A stretch of 64,000 nt of DNA from Galbibacter sp048266365 (GTDB lineage: Bacteria > Bacteroidota > Bacteroidia > Flavobacteriales > Flavobacteriaceae), in the NCBI RefSeq assembly GCF_048266365.1, contig NZ_JBLWZP010000004.1:62001-126000 (forward strand). Reading direction: 5' to 3'. A program made the translations under genes and the position numbers. Of the stretch, positions 26,762-37,000 are shown piece by piece. The notes beneath the pieces were generated by a model. That model was not told the DNA's origin, did not search any database, and was given only the letters and a program-made list of their open reading frames with translations. Numbering within the stretch: the first letter of the stretch is position 1; every line of letters begins with the position of its first letter.

Positions 26762-28438
26762 ATGACTTTTAAGACCATAATGAATTGTCTAAATTTTAAA
26801 GAGCCATTAAAACTAATTGGATTGTTATTCCTGGTAATTCCTGCTTTACTGTTTTCTCAAAATTCCCCAACCTATGAAGAGTTGCAAAGCATGCAATATG
26901 CAGCCGTGCACAAAGGCGATATAGTTCAACTGCGAAAGATTAGTAAAATTCAATTCGAGAAAGCCTGCCTAGAGAAAGACAGTCTTCAAATGGCAAAAGC
27001 ACTATATCAAAGAGCCTTAGAGGAAGATTATGAAAAGGGACTTGAATTGGCTGATTCCATAATATTACTTACTGAAAAAGGAAACTACAAATGGTATCCT
27101 GCGGAGGGCTATATTATCAAAGCTTATAGGCATTATATGGCCGGAGATTATCTAGAATCTCTCAATAGCTATATTGAGGGACACGAGATTGCACTAAGTA
27201 AAGGAAACATGGATCAAGTCAATTCTACTCTCACAAGTATCGCCGCAATTAAATCTAATAATGGCCATCATGCCGAAGCACTCGACTTGTACAGAGAATC
27301 CCTAGGGAGATTCAATGATAGCGAAGAATTAAGTGCTATAAATTATGATGACTACTTAATGTTACATTACAATATATCGCTATCTTATTTAAAATTGTAT
27401 AATTTGGATTCTGCGAGGTATGTAATAAATAAAGGGATTCCAATTGCTTTAAAATTTGGAGACACTATGTACTACCGCGACCTGATTACTGCAAACGCAC
27501 AAATAGATTATTATGATGGCAACTACTTGAAGTCAAGGGATTCTCTATATAAATATATAGGGTATTACGATGGAATAGACCAGGCAGAAAAGGAGTATTA
27601 CCTAGGTAAGATTGCTGGAAAAATGCGGGACTCTGTCACAATGTTTAACTATTTCATGTCGATAGATTCAATAGTCACTGAAATAGATATTCCGGTTGAC
27701 AACATGGAAGATGTGTATCAGCTATTATTAATTAAATCTTCTAAAGAGAATAATAAAGAGCAACAGCTCGAGTATATTAATAAGCTTATTTATTTTGATA
27801 GCATTAATAGCACCTTGCGAAGTGGGCTCAATCAATTAGCGACTGTAGGTTTTAACGTTCCAATGCTTCAAAGAGAGAAAAAACAGCTGCTAAGTGAAAT
27901 AAATGGAAGGGATAGAGTAATTTTATATTTATATGCAGCGGCTGGATTTAGTTTATGTTTCACAGTGTTCGTCTTTTACAAGAATTACAAGATTAAAAGG
28001 AAGCTGAATTTGTTGATGAATACAAAGGTAGAGCCTATTCATTCGAATCGTAATGAGAAGATAGAACTTCAGCTCTCTTCCGATATTCTTGCAAAAATAA
28101 AGAACGGTCTGGATCTTTTCGAAAGGGAAAAGGGATTTTTAGACCCGGGTATCACTCAAGAGTCTTTGGCAAAAAACTTAGGAACAAATTCGTCGTATTT
28201 GTCAATGGTAATCAATAGTGAAAAAGGAATTAATTTTTCAAGATATTTAAAGGATTTAAGGGTGACTTACGCAATAAATTTTTTAAAGGCTAATCCTGAA
28301 ATATCAACTAAGTATACAATGAAGGGTATGTCCGAGTTGTTTGGCTTTAAATCTGCAGATTCATTTTCTAGAGCCTTGTCTTCTAAAATAGACGTAAGTG
28401 CTTCTGACTATTTAAAGAGAATTAAGAAAGAATCTTAA
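26762..28438 (+). CDS. TPR - transmembrane - AraC-type regulator
   Basis: A 558-residue regulator. The ATG at 26762 is taken rather than the GTG at 26750. A signal or first membrane segment (LKLIGLLFLVIPALLFSQ) is followed by TPR-like helices (about residues 40-330), a single membrane helix (about 388-408, VILYLYAAAGFSLCFTVFVFY), and a cytoplasmic AraC-type HTH (about 455-555: ITQESLAKNLGTNSSYLSMVIN, then GMSELFGFKSADSFSRALSSKIDVSASDYL). This one-piece transmembrane sensor is a common Flavobacteria type. It may sense an envelope signal and control neighbouring genes; the target is not known. Confidence 0.85.
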   Translation: MTFKTIMNCLNFKEPLKLIGLLFLVIPALLFSQNSPTYEELQSMQYAAVHKGDIVQLRKISKIQFEKACLEKDSLQMAKALYQRALEEDYEKGLELADSIILLTEKGNYKWYPAEGYIIKAYRHYMAGDYLESLNSYIEGHEIALSKGNMDQVNSTLTSIAAIKSNNGHHAEALDLYRESLGRFNDSEELSAINYDDYLMLHYNISLSYLKLYNLDSARYVINKGIPIALKFGDTMYYRDLITANAQIDYYDGNYLKSRDSLYKYIGYYDGIDQAEKEYYLGKIAGKMRDSVTMFNYFMSIDSIVTEIDIPVDNMEDVYQLLLIKSSKENNKEQQLEYINKLIYFDSINSTLRSGLNQLATVGFNVPMLQREKKQLLSEINGRDRVILYLYAAAGFSLCFTVFVFYKNYKIKRKLNLLMNTKVEPIHSNRNEKIELQLSSDILAKIKNGLDLFEREKGFLDPGITQESLAKNLGTNSSYLSMVINSEKGINFSRYLKDLRVTYAINFLKANPEISTKYTMKGMSELFGFKSADSFSRALSSKIDVSASDYLKRIKKES

Positions 28439-28640
28439 TATTTTATTTCTCAAAACTTTACCCAGCTTTTGGTTAGGATGATATCCGAATTTTTTTAAGC
28501 TTTTTTAATGCCTAGGAAAAAAACCAAATTAAAGGGGAATTTTCCTGTTGATTCAAGTTGATTTTATAGTTAAATTTTAACATTCAATTATTTAATACAA
28601 TTGGTTAGTGCTTTTTGGTATCAAAAATTAGCGATTTCAG

Positions 28641-29297
28641 ATGTTTAATAGAAAAGATTCACTTTTAGCAGAAATTCCTGATATTATAGCCTTCTTTGGT
28701 CACTTGGATGCTACTATGGTGACAGTATACCATACGAAAGAAGACAAAATAATTTATTGTAATAGTTGTTTTAAGGATAACCACAGCATCAATGTTAAGG
28801 ATGTTTTTAACCAAGGCTGGTCCAATTGGATCCTAATGATTCCTTTGAGTCATAGACCAATAGTGAAGAGTCGACTTTTTAATTTTTTTGGGAATCTTGA
28901 CCTAATACATGTTATTACCCTTAGATATCCAATTGTTGATTGTGAAGGAAATGAGCTTAGTTTACGACATAAATGTTTGTCCATTCAACTTAAGAAACAG
29001 CATGTCGTTATTAGTTATATTACCGATGTTACTGAAGAAAAAAGTATTGAACGATACCTTAGTTCAAAAAAGATGCATCAAGATACGCTTAAGAAAAATT
29101 CAGAAAAGTTTATCTCATCAAGAGAAAAGCAAGTATTACGGTTAATAGCCGATGGGCTTTCTTCGAAACAGATTGCTAATTTGCTTTTTATCAGCAATCA
29201 CACCGCCATATCTCACCGTAAACATCTCATCAAAAAGTTTCAGGTTAAAAATACCGCTCAGTTGATCAAAGCGGCTTCTAAAGTTATTGAGTTATAA
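28641..29297 (+). CDS. LuxR-type HTH regulator with PAS-like sensor
   Basis: A 218-residue regulator. The N-terminal 135 residues look like a PAS fold (GHLDATMVTVYHTKEDKIIYCN, then the LSIQLKKQHVVISYITDVTEEK strand typical of the PAS C-terminal end). The C-terminal LuxR HTH (about 155-215) reads SSREKQVLRLIADGLSSKQIANLLFISNHTAISHRKHLIKKF. It is the last gene before the five-gene giant-protein cluster, which starts 128 bp later on the same strand, and is a reasonable candidate for its regulator. No consensus promoter was found between them. Confidence 0.83.
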   Translation: MFNRKDSLLAEIPDIIAFFGHLDATMVTVYHTKEDKIIYCNSCFKDNHSINVKDVFNQGWSNWILMIPLSHRPIVKSRLFNFFGNLDLIHVITLRYPIVDCEGNELSLRHKCLSIQLKKQHVVISYITDVTEEKSIERYLSSKKMHQDTLKKNSEKFISSREKQVLRLIADGLSSKQIANLLFISNHTAISHRKHLIKKFQVKNTAQLIKAASKVIEL

Positions 29298-29425
29298 GCA
29301 ACTTATTTTCTAAATTATTAATTTATAGTCACATATAGGTAAAATCGCCATTTTTGGGGATTGATTGTTATTTGTATTCACTGTAGCTTTAAAGGAAGAA
29401 TATTTTAATTTTTAAGACCTTAATC

Positions 29426-30556
29426 ATGGATTACGCATTTGCTCCAGGAAGAACAGGACAGGACAATAGAGTTCGTAATATGTTTAACAGAATGGACAAT
29501 ACTACTCTAATTAACCGTCACAGCGTAACAACAGTCCGTCAATTCATTCAGCACCTTTCTTCAAACGGAAGTGTTACTCGACCGATAGAAGATGCGCTGA
29601 ATGGGGCGCATGCCAATGCGCAAGGATTCCTTTTTATTTCTATGTATCCTGGACAGCAGGGTCCAACAAGTTTTGAGACCTTAGAAGACACCATGAGTAA
29701 TTCAAATCGCTCCATTGAGATTCCTGACGCTACCATTGGTCATGCGGTCGGTGATCCAATTACTCATAGTTTCCACTTCAAAGGGTGTAATATAGGTAAG
29801 GCAGTTCCTTTTCTTGAAAAATTAAAAGAGGCTTTGGGTGGAAATGTTCAGGTCTCTGCACCCAAGCATTTTCATTTTTTATCTGACCAACGAAATTTCG
29901 GAACCATAGAGGGATTAAGTTATCAATTTATCATGAGTCAACCGACTCCATTGGCCAATAGAGCAGCATTATTGACTGCATTTCAGAATTCAGGAAATTT
30001 TGAGTTTTATGATAGTTCCAATGTTCCCGATGCTAAATGGGAGGAGTGGCTTCCCTCACGAATTAGGCCCAGGGATTTAAAGCGGAGGTATAGAAAAGAC
30101 AAGTACGTAAATTTAAACCTAGGTCAAACCATTGGAACACGTACAACTGTACGGTATGATATTGAGTTTCGAACTGATAAAGAACAATTTAATTATACGA
30201 TAAATTTTCCCAGTACTTCTGATGTTCCAAATGGGGCAACGGCCAGAAAACAGGCACTTGAGGATTCTTTAAACAATGATCCTCAATTTGATGCCAGCCA
30301 TGATTTTCCTATATATGAGCGCTGGGGGTATCACAGTTTGAATGATTTTATACAAGGTTATACTTGGGATTTTGATAAAAATGGAAGGATGTTGGTTTGC
30401 TTGGGTACACGATTTAGTTATACACTACTTCCTCCAATAGTAGAGATCAGCACGGGGGACTTTTTGTTTAATTATTACCCTGCTTCTAGCTCATCAAATG
30501 CTGCTATAACCAATGGTCTTGTAGTAACCGATAACCGATTTTTTACAGTTGTTTAA
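29426..30556 (+). CDS. giant-cluster protein A: conserved hypothetical with a Gly-Cys motif
   Basis: A 376-residue soluble protein without signal peptide. The best-ordered part is about residues 55-165: AHANAQGFLFISMYPGQQGP, then THSFHFKGCNIGKA (H114, H116, C121), then LKEALGGNVQVSAPKHFHFL. A strand ending in Gly-Cys, then a helix, then a strand ending in Ala-Pro loosely recalls caspase-like or DUF4347-type folds. However, the usual catalytic His-Gly strand is not seen. The C-terminal half (NDFIQGYTWDFDKNGRMLVCLGTRFSYTLLP) is beta-rich. It is the first gene of a five-gene run with 3-bp spacing to the next. I know of no characterised homolog. Confidence 0.75.
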   Translation: MDYAFAPGRTGQDNRVRNMFNRMDNTTLINRHSVTTVRQFIQHLSSNGSVTRPIEDALNGAHANAQGFLFISMYPGQQGPTSFETLEDTMSNSNRSIEIPDATIGHAVGDPITHSFHFKGCNIGKAVPFLEKLKEALGGNVQVSAPKHFHFLSDQRNFGTIEGLSYQFIMSQPTPLANRAALLTAFQNSGNFEFYDSSNVPDAKWEEWLPSRIRPRDLKRRYRKDKYVNLNLGQTIGTRTTVRYDIEFRTDKEQFNYTINFPSTSDVPNGATARKQALEDSLNNDPQFDASHDFPIYERWGYHSLNDFIQGYTWDFDKNGRMLVCLGTRFSYTLLPPIVEISTGDFLFNYYPASSSSNAAITNGLVVTDNRFFTVV

Positions 30557-30559
30557 ATC

Positions 30560-33500
30560 ATGGCAGAAAACCGAGATACATTAGAACTAATTGCGGAACA
30601 ACTATTGCTTGCCATAGAACCTTTGGTTAATGGCTTCTCTCACCCAGATGCGGCCAAGACACTATTGGAAGAAATGGGATGGGATTTTTCTTCAGTTCCT
30701 GCGGCATTGGATTCTTTACAAGCACCTGTTCAACAAGCCTATGATTTAGTCAATACTGATAGTTTACCCGCACAGGATACGGTTCAACAAATCATCCAAT
30801 CTGTAAAAGAAGCTTTTATAACTATTGAAAACATTAAATCACAAGGAGGCCTTCCAAGTGATTTCAAAAATGAATTTCCAACGCAACTTGTTCAATACTT
30901 ACTTGTAGAATACCTAGTGAATTACCAGCCGAGTACTGGATACCTGCTTTCAACTATCGGCATTATAAAAATGACCGAAGTCGCTGCTTCAGGTAGTCGA
31001 TTGGCTTATACTAAAAAGGAATTCGCTTTTTCTGCCTTTGGAGATTTCTTTGATGACCCCTTAGTATTCTTTAAAGATGCATATAACTGGGGAGCATCTG
31101 AATTCAAAGATAATGAGTTGCTGCACAATATATATGGTTTGATGAATGCATGGGGCCTTGGGAGTTATGAAGAAGCCTTGGGTTTAGATACCGTGAATCA
31201 ATTAATCCATGGCGCTTTACACCCTGAAAATGCTTTTGGTACAGCCTTGAAAGTTGTGTTTTTTGAAAGCAGTGTCAGCCCTATTGATTTTAATGCGGGA
31301 TTTAGACTGTTTATACTTCCCGAAACTGCTTCAGATAAACCTGGCTTTGCCGTATTACCATTTGCCACTGGAGCTATTGAAGAATCCTTTGAAATAACAG
31401 ATCATTTAGAATTAGGAATTGAAGGAGGGCTAGATCTAACTGGAGGATTAGGGATTATAATCAGGCCTAGTAGAGGCATTGAACTATTAACTGGTTTTGG
31501 ATCTGGAACGCCTTCTTCGCTTTCTGGTCATATGCTTTTTTCCCTGGCGTTATCCAATCCCGAGGAGCCTTTTCTACTTATTGGAAAACGCGATGCTAGT
31601 CGTATGGAATTAGCTGGTGTTTCCACCAAGTTGGGAAGCAGACTTAGTGCTACGGAGAATTTTGAAATCATGACAGAGTTTGCATTGAAAGATGGTAAAA
31701 TCGTTGTCAAACCCGACCCGGAAGAAACAGATGGATTCCTTTCAAAAATTTTGCCCGCAGATGGCATCACCTTAAATTTTGATTTAGGTGTAGGATTTTC
31801 ATCAGAACAAGGTTTTTATTTTTCCGGTAGTACAGGATTAGAAATTGTACTTCCTGTACATATTGATTTGGGGATTTTAAAAATCGAAGGTGCTTTAATT
31901 TCACTGAGTCCCAAAATAGGAAGTGGCTCGGAGCCTTTTCGTATAGATCTTGATATGGCAACCACCTTCAAAACTGATTTTGGAGCTTTAAAGGCGGTTG
32001 TAGAAAATATTGGATTGCGGACTAAATTTATATTCCCGGATGATAATTCTGGTAATTTGGGACCTGTAGATCTATCCTTAGAACTTCGACCACCTAACGG
32101 TGTCGGATTAGCTATTAATGCCGGAGTGATAAAAGGAGGGGGGTACCTTTACTTAGATTTTGATCGGGGAGAATATGCAGGCGCATTAGAATTAGTATTT
32201 AGTGAGTGGATTGCCTTAAAGGCAATTGGGCTTATCAATACTAAAATGCCGGACGGTTCCAATGGATTTTCAATGGTCATTATCGTTACAGCTGAATTTG
32301 GATCAGGGATTCAACTCGGATACGGATTTACCTTGTTGGGTGTAGGCGGTATCTTAGGATTACATCGCATGGTAAACGTTGAACCCTTAAGAGTAGGCGT
32401 TCGTACAGGTGCAGTGGAAAGTGTTATGTTTCCTCAGGATGTTATCGCTAATGCCCCGCGAATCATCAGTGATTTACGTGCATTTTTCCCAATTAAACAA
32501 GATGCTTTCCTTGTTGGGCCTATGGCTAAAATTGGCTATGGAACTCCAACCTTGGTAAGTATTTCCATAGGTGTCATCATAGAATTCCCTGATGTGGCCA
32601 TTACTATTTTAGGGGTTTTGAAGGTAGTGCTTCCGGATGAGAATGCTGAGGTGCTAAAATTACAAGTCAACTTTATAGGTCGAATTGAGCCTGCTAATAG
32701 TCAATTGTGGTTCTATGCAGAACTCTTTGATTCTAAAATCTTGTGGATCACCCTTGAGGGTGGAATGGGATTATTGGTGAATTGGGGTGACAATGCCAAC
32801 TTTGTATTTAGTATTGGCGGCTTCCATCCTAAATTCAATCCACCACCACTACCTTTTGATGAACCTCCGAGATTAGCTGTGAATATCTTAGATGAATCCA
32901 TGGCTAAAATTCGTGTTGAATGTTATTTTGCAGTAACCTCTAACACGGTTCAGTTCGGGGCAAGGGTAGAGCTTTTCTTTGGATTTAGCGCCCTAAGTTT
33001 GGAAGGTCATTTGGGATTTGATGCCTTGTTTCAGTTTGATCCCTTCTATTTCAGCTTTGAATTTTCAGCTGGATTATCAGTCAAAGTATTCGGCTTTGGA
33101 CTCTTCAGTATTTCGATTTCGGGAATGCTTGAGGGACCTACCAAATGGCACATTAAAGGTAAGGCCAAATGGAAAATCACCTTCCTTGGACCGACCATCA
33201 AAATCGATGTTGATCATACCTGGGGAGAAGATAAACAAACGGAGTTGCCTCCAATTGAGATTTTCCCATTGATCGAAAAAGAATTTGATGCTATAACCAA
33301 TTGGGTTGCAGTGCTCCCTAAAGGAAAGAGTATAACGGTTTCCTTGCGTAAGCTTGATGAGGCCGATACGAGCTCCTCTGAGCAAACGGATACCAGTACC
33401 TTGGTATTACACCCGGTGGGCAAACTTCGTATAAGTCAGCGCAAGATGCCGTTGAAACTTAAACTCGATAAGCTCGGCAATCAAAAACCATCTGATGTCA

Positions 33501-34081
33501 ATAAACTAGCGGTTTCAGCCCAAGTAGGTGCGGGTGATACCATGACAATAATAGATGTAAAAGAAAAATTTGCTGAAGGAGAGTTTAAACAGCTCGATGA
33601 ATCACAAAAATTAGGAAGTCCTGGTTTTGAGGATTATGATGGAGGGATAGAGCTTACCTCTCAAGGAGAGGAAACCAAAACTAGCATGGCGGTCAAACGT
33701 GTGATACGTTATGAAACTGTTATAATAGACTCAAATTACAAAAGACATGTATACCGCTTCTTTGATACTATCCTTCAAAGATTTAGTGTATTGAATAGAC
33801 GTTTGTTCTCCCATTTTTTAAGAGGCAATAGCGTAACCCATTCCAAACTATCGGCATCCTATAGAAACCGAATTCAACCTAATAAGCTGCACATAGAAAT
33901 TCAGCCTAATTTATATACCGTGGCCTATAAAAAAGACAACAGGTCAGTAGGGGTAGAGACAACCTCTTTTAGTAGCAAGGCAAGTGCAATGGATTATTTA
34001 GAGACACAAAGAAAACAGAATCCGGGAGCAGCAAATCAAATGCATGTGATCCCGAATATTGAAGTTAATATAGCGGCATGA
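30560..34081 (+). CDS. giant-cluster protein B: DUF6603-like protein
   Basis: A 1173-residue protein without signal peptide. An N-terminal helical part (about residues 1-240) is followed by a very long glycine-rich beta region (about 270-890). Repeated strands such as LELGIEGGLDLTGGLGIIIRP, GVGFSSEQGFYFSGSTGL, LGYGFTLLGVGGILGLHR, MAKIGYGTPTLVSISIG and ISISGMLEGPTKWHIKGK are typical of DUF6603 domain proteins. The last 280 residues are a separate, charged domain. The domain has no known function; its alternating strands suggest a large beta-sheet shell or solenoid. The stop overlaps the next start by 4 bp (ATGA), implying coupled translation. Confidence 0.82.
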   Translation: MAENRDTLELIAEQLLLAIEPLVNGFSHPDAAKTLLEEMGWDFSSVPAALDSLQAPVQQAYDLVNTDSLPAQDTVQQIIQSVKEAFITIENIKSQGGLPSDFKNEFPTQLVQYLLVEYLVNYQPSTGYLLSTIGIIKMTEVAASGSRLAYTKKEFAFSAFGDFFDDPLVFFKDAYNWGASEFKDNELLHNIYGLMNAWGLGSYEEALGLDTVNQLIHGALHPENAFGTALKVVFFESSVSPIDFNAGFRLFILPETASDKPGFAVLPFATGAIEESFEITDHLELGIEGGLDLTGGLGIIIRPSRGIELLTGFGSGTPSSLSGHMLFSLALSNPEEPFLLIGKRDASRMELAGVSTKLGSRLSATENFEIMTEFALKDGKIVVKPDPEETDGFLSKILPADGITLNFDLGVGFSSEQGFYFSGSTGLEIVLPVHIDLGILKIEGALISLSPKIGSGSEPFRIDLDMATTFKTDFGALKAVVENIGLRTKFIFPDDNSGNLGPVDLSLELRPPNGVGLAINAGVIKGGGYLYLDFDRGEYAGALELVFSEWIALKAIGLINTKMPDGSNGFSMVIIVTAEFGSGIQLGYGFTLLGVGGILGLHRMVNVEPLRVGVRTGAVESVMFPQDVIANAPRIISDLRAFFPIKQDAFLVGPMAKIGYGTPTLVSISIGVIIEFPDVAITILGVLKVVLPDENAEVLKLQVNFIGRIEPANSQLWFYAELFDSKILWITLEGGMGLLVNWGDNANFVFSIGGFHPKFNPPPLPFDEPPRLAVNILDESMAKIRVECYFAVTSNTVQFGARVELFFGFSALSLEGHLGFDALFQFDPFYFSFEFSAGLSVKVFGFGLFSISISGMLEGPTKWHIKGKAKWKITFLGPTIKIDVDHTWGEDKQTELPPIEIFPLIEKEFDAITNWVAVLPKGKSITVSLRKLDEADTSSSEQTDTSTLVLHPVGKLRISQRKMPLKLKLDKLGNQKPSDVNKLAVSAQVGAGDTMTIIDVKEKFAEGEFKQLDESQKLGSPGFEDYDGGIELTSQGEETKTSMAVKRVIRYETVIIDSNYKRHVYRFFDTILQRFSVLNRRLFSHFLRGNSVTHSKLSASYRNRIQPNKLHIEIQPNLYTVAYKKDNRSVGVETTSFSSKASAMDYLETQRKQNPGAANQMHVIPNIEVNIAA

Positions 34082-37000
34082 GTGAGTTAGCAACATATAC
34101 GTTCTTACCTTGGCTTAGACAAGGAATAGCCAATCAAATAAGTGGAACCACTGGTAATCGTGCGACCATTCCTATTGATTTATCCATAACTGGGGACACT
34201 GTTGAAGGAGAGGGCCAGCAAAGCAGTGTCATTTCAAAGGATATTCAGATTTATGGTCCAGGCGATATTACAGGCATCGATAGCAAAGCAATTGTAAAAG
34301 TAGAACCTCGTAATGGGATTACGAATTTTGAAACCAATTACTTACCCTATATAGAATTCTACGATGAAGATTTTCCATGGCGGTATTCGCCACTTGCTAA
34401 TCCAACTACAGGATCTCACCGTTTAAAACCATGGCTTGCTCTAATTGTTTTAAAAGAATCAGAATTCACCAATGGAAAGAATATAAAAGACAAACCCCTG
34501 CCTTATATACAACTTGAAGCAGGCGCTCAGTTGCAAAGCCTAGATGAGGCATGGGCATGGGGACACGTTCATGTAAACCGCAGTTTGGTAAAGCAGGAAG
34601 ATCAAATGATCGAAAATGATCAAGAATATGTGGTTAAAGAATTAGAAAAATTATTAAATAAAAACCCTGATCTAGCCTATTCTAGAATTGTTTGTCCTAG
34701 GCGATTGGAGGAAAAAGAAAGTTATTATGCCTTTTTGGTTCCGACCTTTGAGAGTGGTCGCAAAGCAGGACTAGGAGAAGATCCTTCGACGGCTTCATTT
34801 GATGAACCTGCATGGGATGTCTCTACTATTAATGGCCGTCATTTGCCTTATTACCATCGTTGGTATTTTAAAACGGGAACCGTTGGAGATTTTGAGTATT
34901 TGGTACGCCTCCTAGAACCAAAGCCAGTGGATAGTCGCGTTGGGGTCAGGGATGTGGATGTGCAAAATCCAGGTGCAAATTTAACAGGAATACAGGATGC
35001 GGATTTGAAAGGAATCTTGCGATTGGGTGGCGCCCTGAGAGTACCGGAGTCCAGCCAAAAGGATCTTGCTACGGCCAAGAAGTATGAATATTGGGCTTTT
35101 AGGGGAGACTTGTCCGATGCTGATATTTTAAATTTAGAGATTGCTACCCAGCCTTTAAACCTAACAAGCCTTCATCCATTTCAGAAAAGCATTGCGTCAT
35201 TTATCAATCTTGCCGATGATTATCAAGATCAAAACGCAGCAACGGTTAATCAATTAGCAGCTATTGATCAGCAAACGGATGCGGATCCTAACAATCCGAA
35301 GGAGTACGATATAAAAAACAACCCTGATCCTATAATTACAGCTCCACTCTACGGAAGGTGGCATGCCTTAACGCAACGTTTGGTCGAACAGGGTAATGGA
35401 GATCCAATTTCCAATAATTACAATTGGGTGCATGAACTTAATCTAGACCCTAGGTGGCGGGTTTCTGCTGGAATAGGAACCAAGATTGTTCAGGAAAACC
35501 AGGAGGATTATATGAAAGCGGCATGGGAACAAATCGGAGATGTATTAACTGCTAATAAAAAAATTAGAGAAGCCCAACTTGCAAAGGTGGTATCTGAAAT
35601 CTGGTATGAGAAACATTTAAAACCTATTCGAGAAAAAAGACCTGACAAATGGTTAAACCTTACCTCTCCACTACACAATAGAATCGTATCTAAGGGAGTC
35701 CATGTTTTTTATCAAGGCAGTACCAACCATTTAAAAGAGCCAACGGAGTATGTGCATACTACCATTGCTTACCAAAAAAGTGAAAGCAAGCTTACTTCGG
35801 CGGTTACCTCGGTTAATATGCGTAAACTCATGCGCCCAAGAGGTAAATTTATAAAGAGATTACCCTTTAGTGAGACTATTGGACCAGAAAACCTTCTTGA
35901 GAGAATCAATACAGGTCAGGTCAGTGCTGCACCACCAAGGGAGGTGCCAGAAGGAATTCAAAAGGTCAATGACCTCGTAGAAGCGTCTAGGGACGCAGGC
36001 ATTCCGGATTTTTTAGTTGAACTTTTGGATAAGCACCCTTGGATAAAATGGGTGATACTCATCTTAGCAATTATTTTACTGTTAGCAGGTTTTGTTTTCT
36101 CACTCTCAGCAGGGGCATCGGCTACCCTTGTCGTAGTTGCAGTAGGTTTATTCTACCTCTATAGAAAGATTGATAAATGGACTAAGAATCAAGGAGCGGT
36201 CGATCAAATGATGGAAGAGAATCAAACTCCAGAGGTTATTGATCAGCTTCCTAAAAGTCCTGATTTTAGAGTATCAACACCAGAAGAGAAGTTCAAACCA
36301 ACCTTTAAAGGTAGTATAGATAGCCAAGAGGGCATCCGGTTTAAAACTGCACTTAAGGAAGCCAATACCATGTATGAAGAAACAGCAAAGGCAGGAATTG
36401 TAATGGAACGACCTTCGCTGGAACTTGAAAAAATCAGTGCAACTATATATGAAAATATAGCTCCCAAACTAACCATACCACGTTGGGTATATGCGGGTGT
36501 TCTACTGCCGCGTTTTATCATCGATCAGATGAAAGAAACCTTCGTGGAGGTTATGACATATCCAAAATTTGATCTTCCCATGTATAAGCCGCTAGCTGAT
36601 TATTCAGCAGAGTTATTCTTACCGAATATCAATTTTATTGATCAGAACAGCATCTCTCTTTTGGAAACCAATCAAAAGTTTATTGAATCTTATATGGTTG
36701 GACTTAATCACGAGTTTTCTCGGGAGTTGTTATGGAGAGAATACCTAACTGATCAACGCGGAAGCTATTTCAGACAATTCTGGGAAGTTAATGGTTTACT
36801 AGATCGGATCCCTTTGTCAGTGGCTACATTAAAAAGCCGGTATAAAAAAGTGATTGACGATCGATATATAGCGGATCTTCAAGAAATCTATGAACTATTG
36901 AATGATACTAGTGTAACTCATGATGAAGATTTCTTGCAAAAAGCCCATGACAAGATTTTTAAAGAAGAATTAAAGGATATCAAACCACTTCATTATTGGA

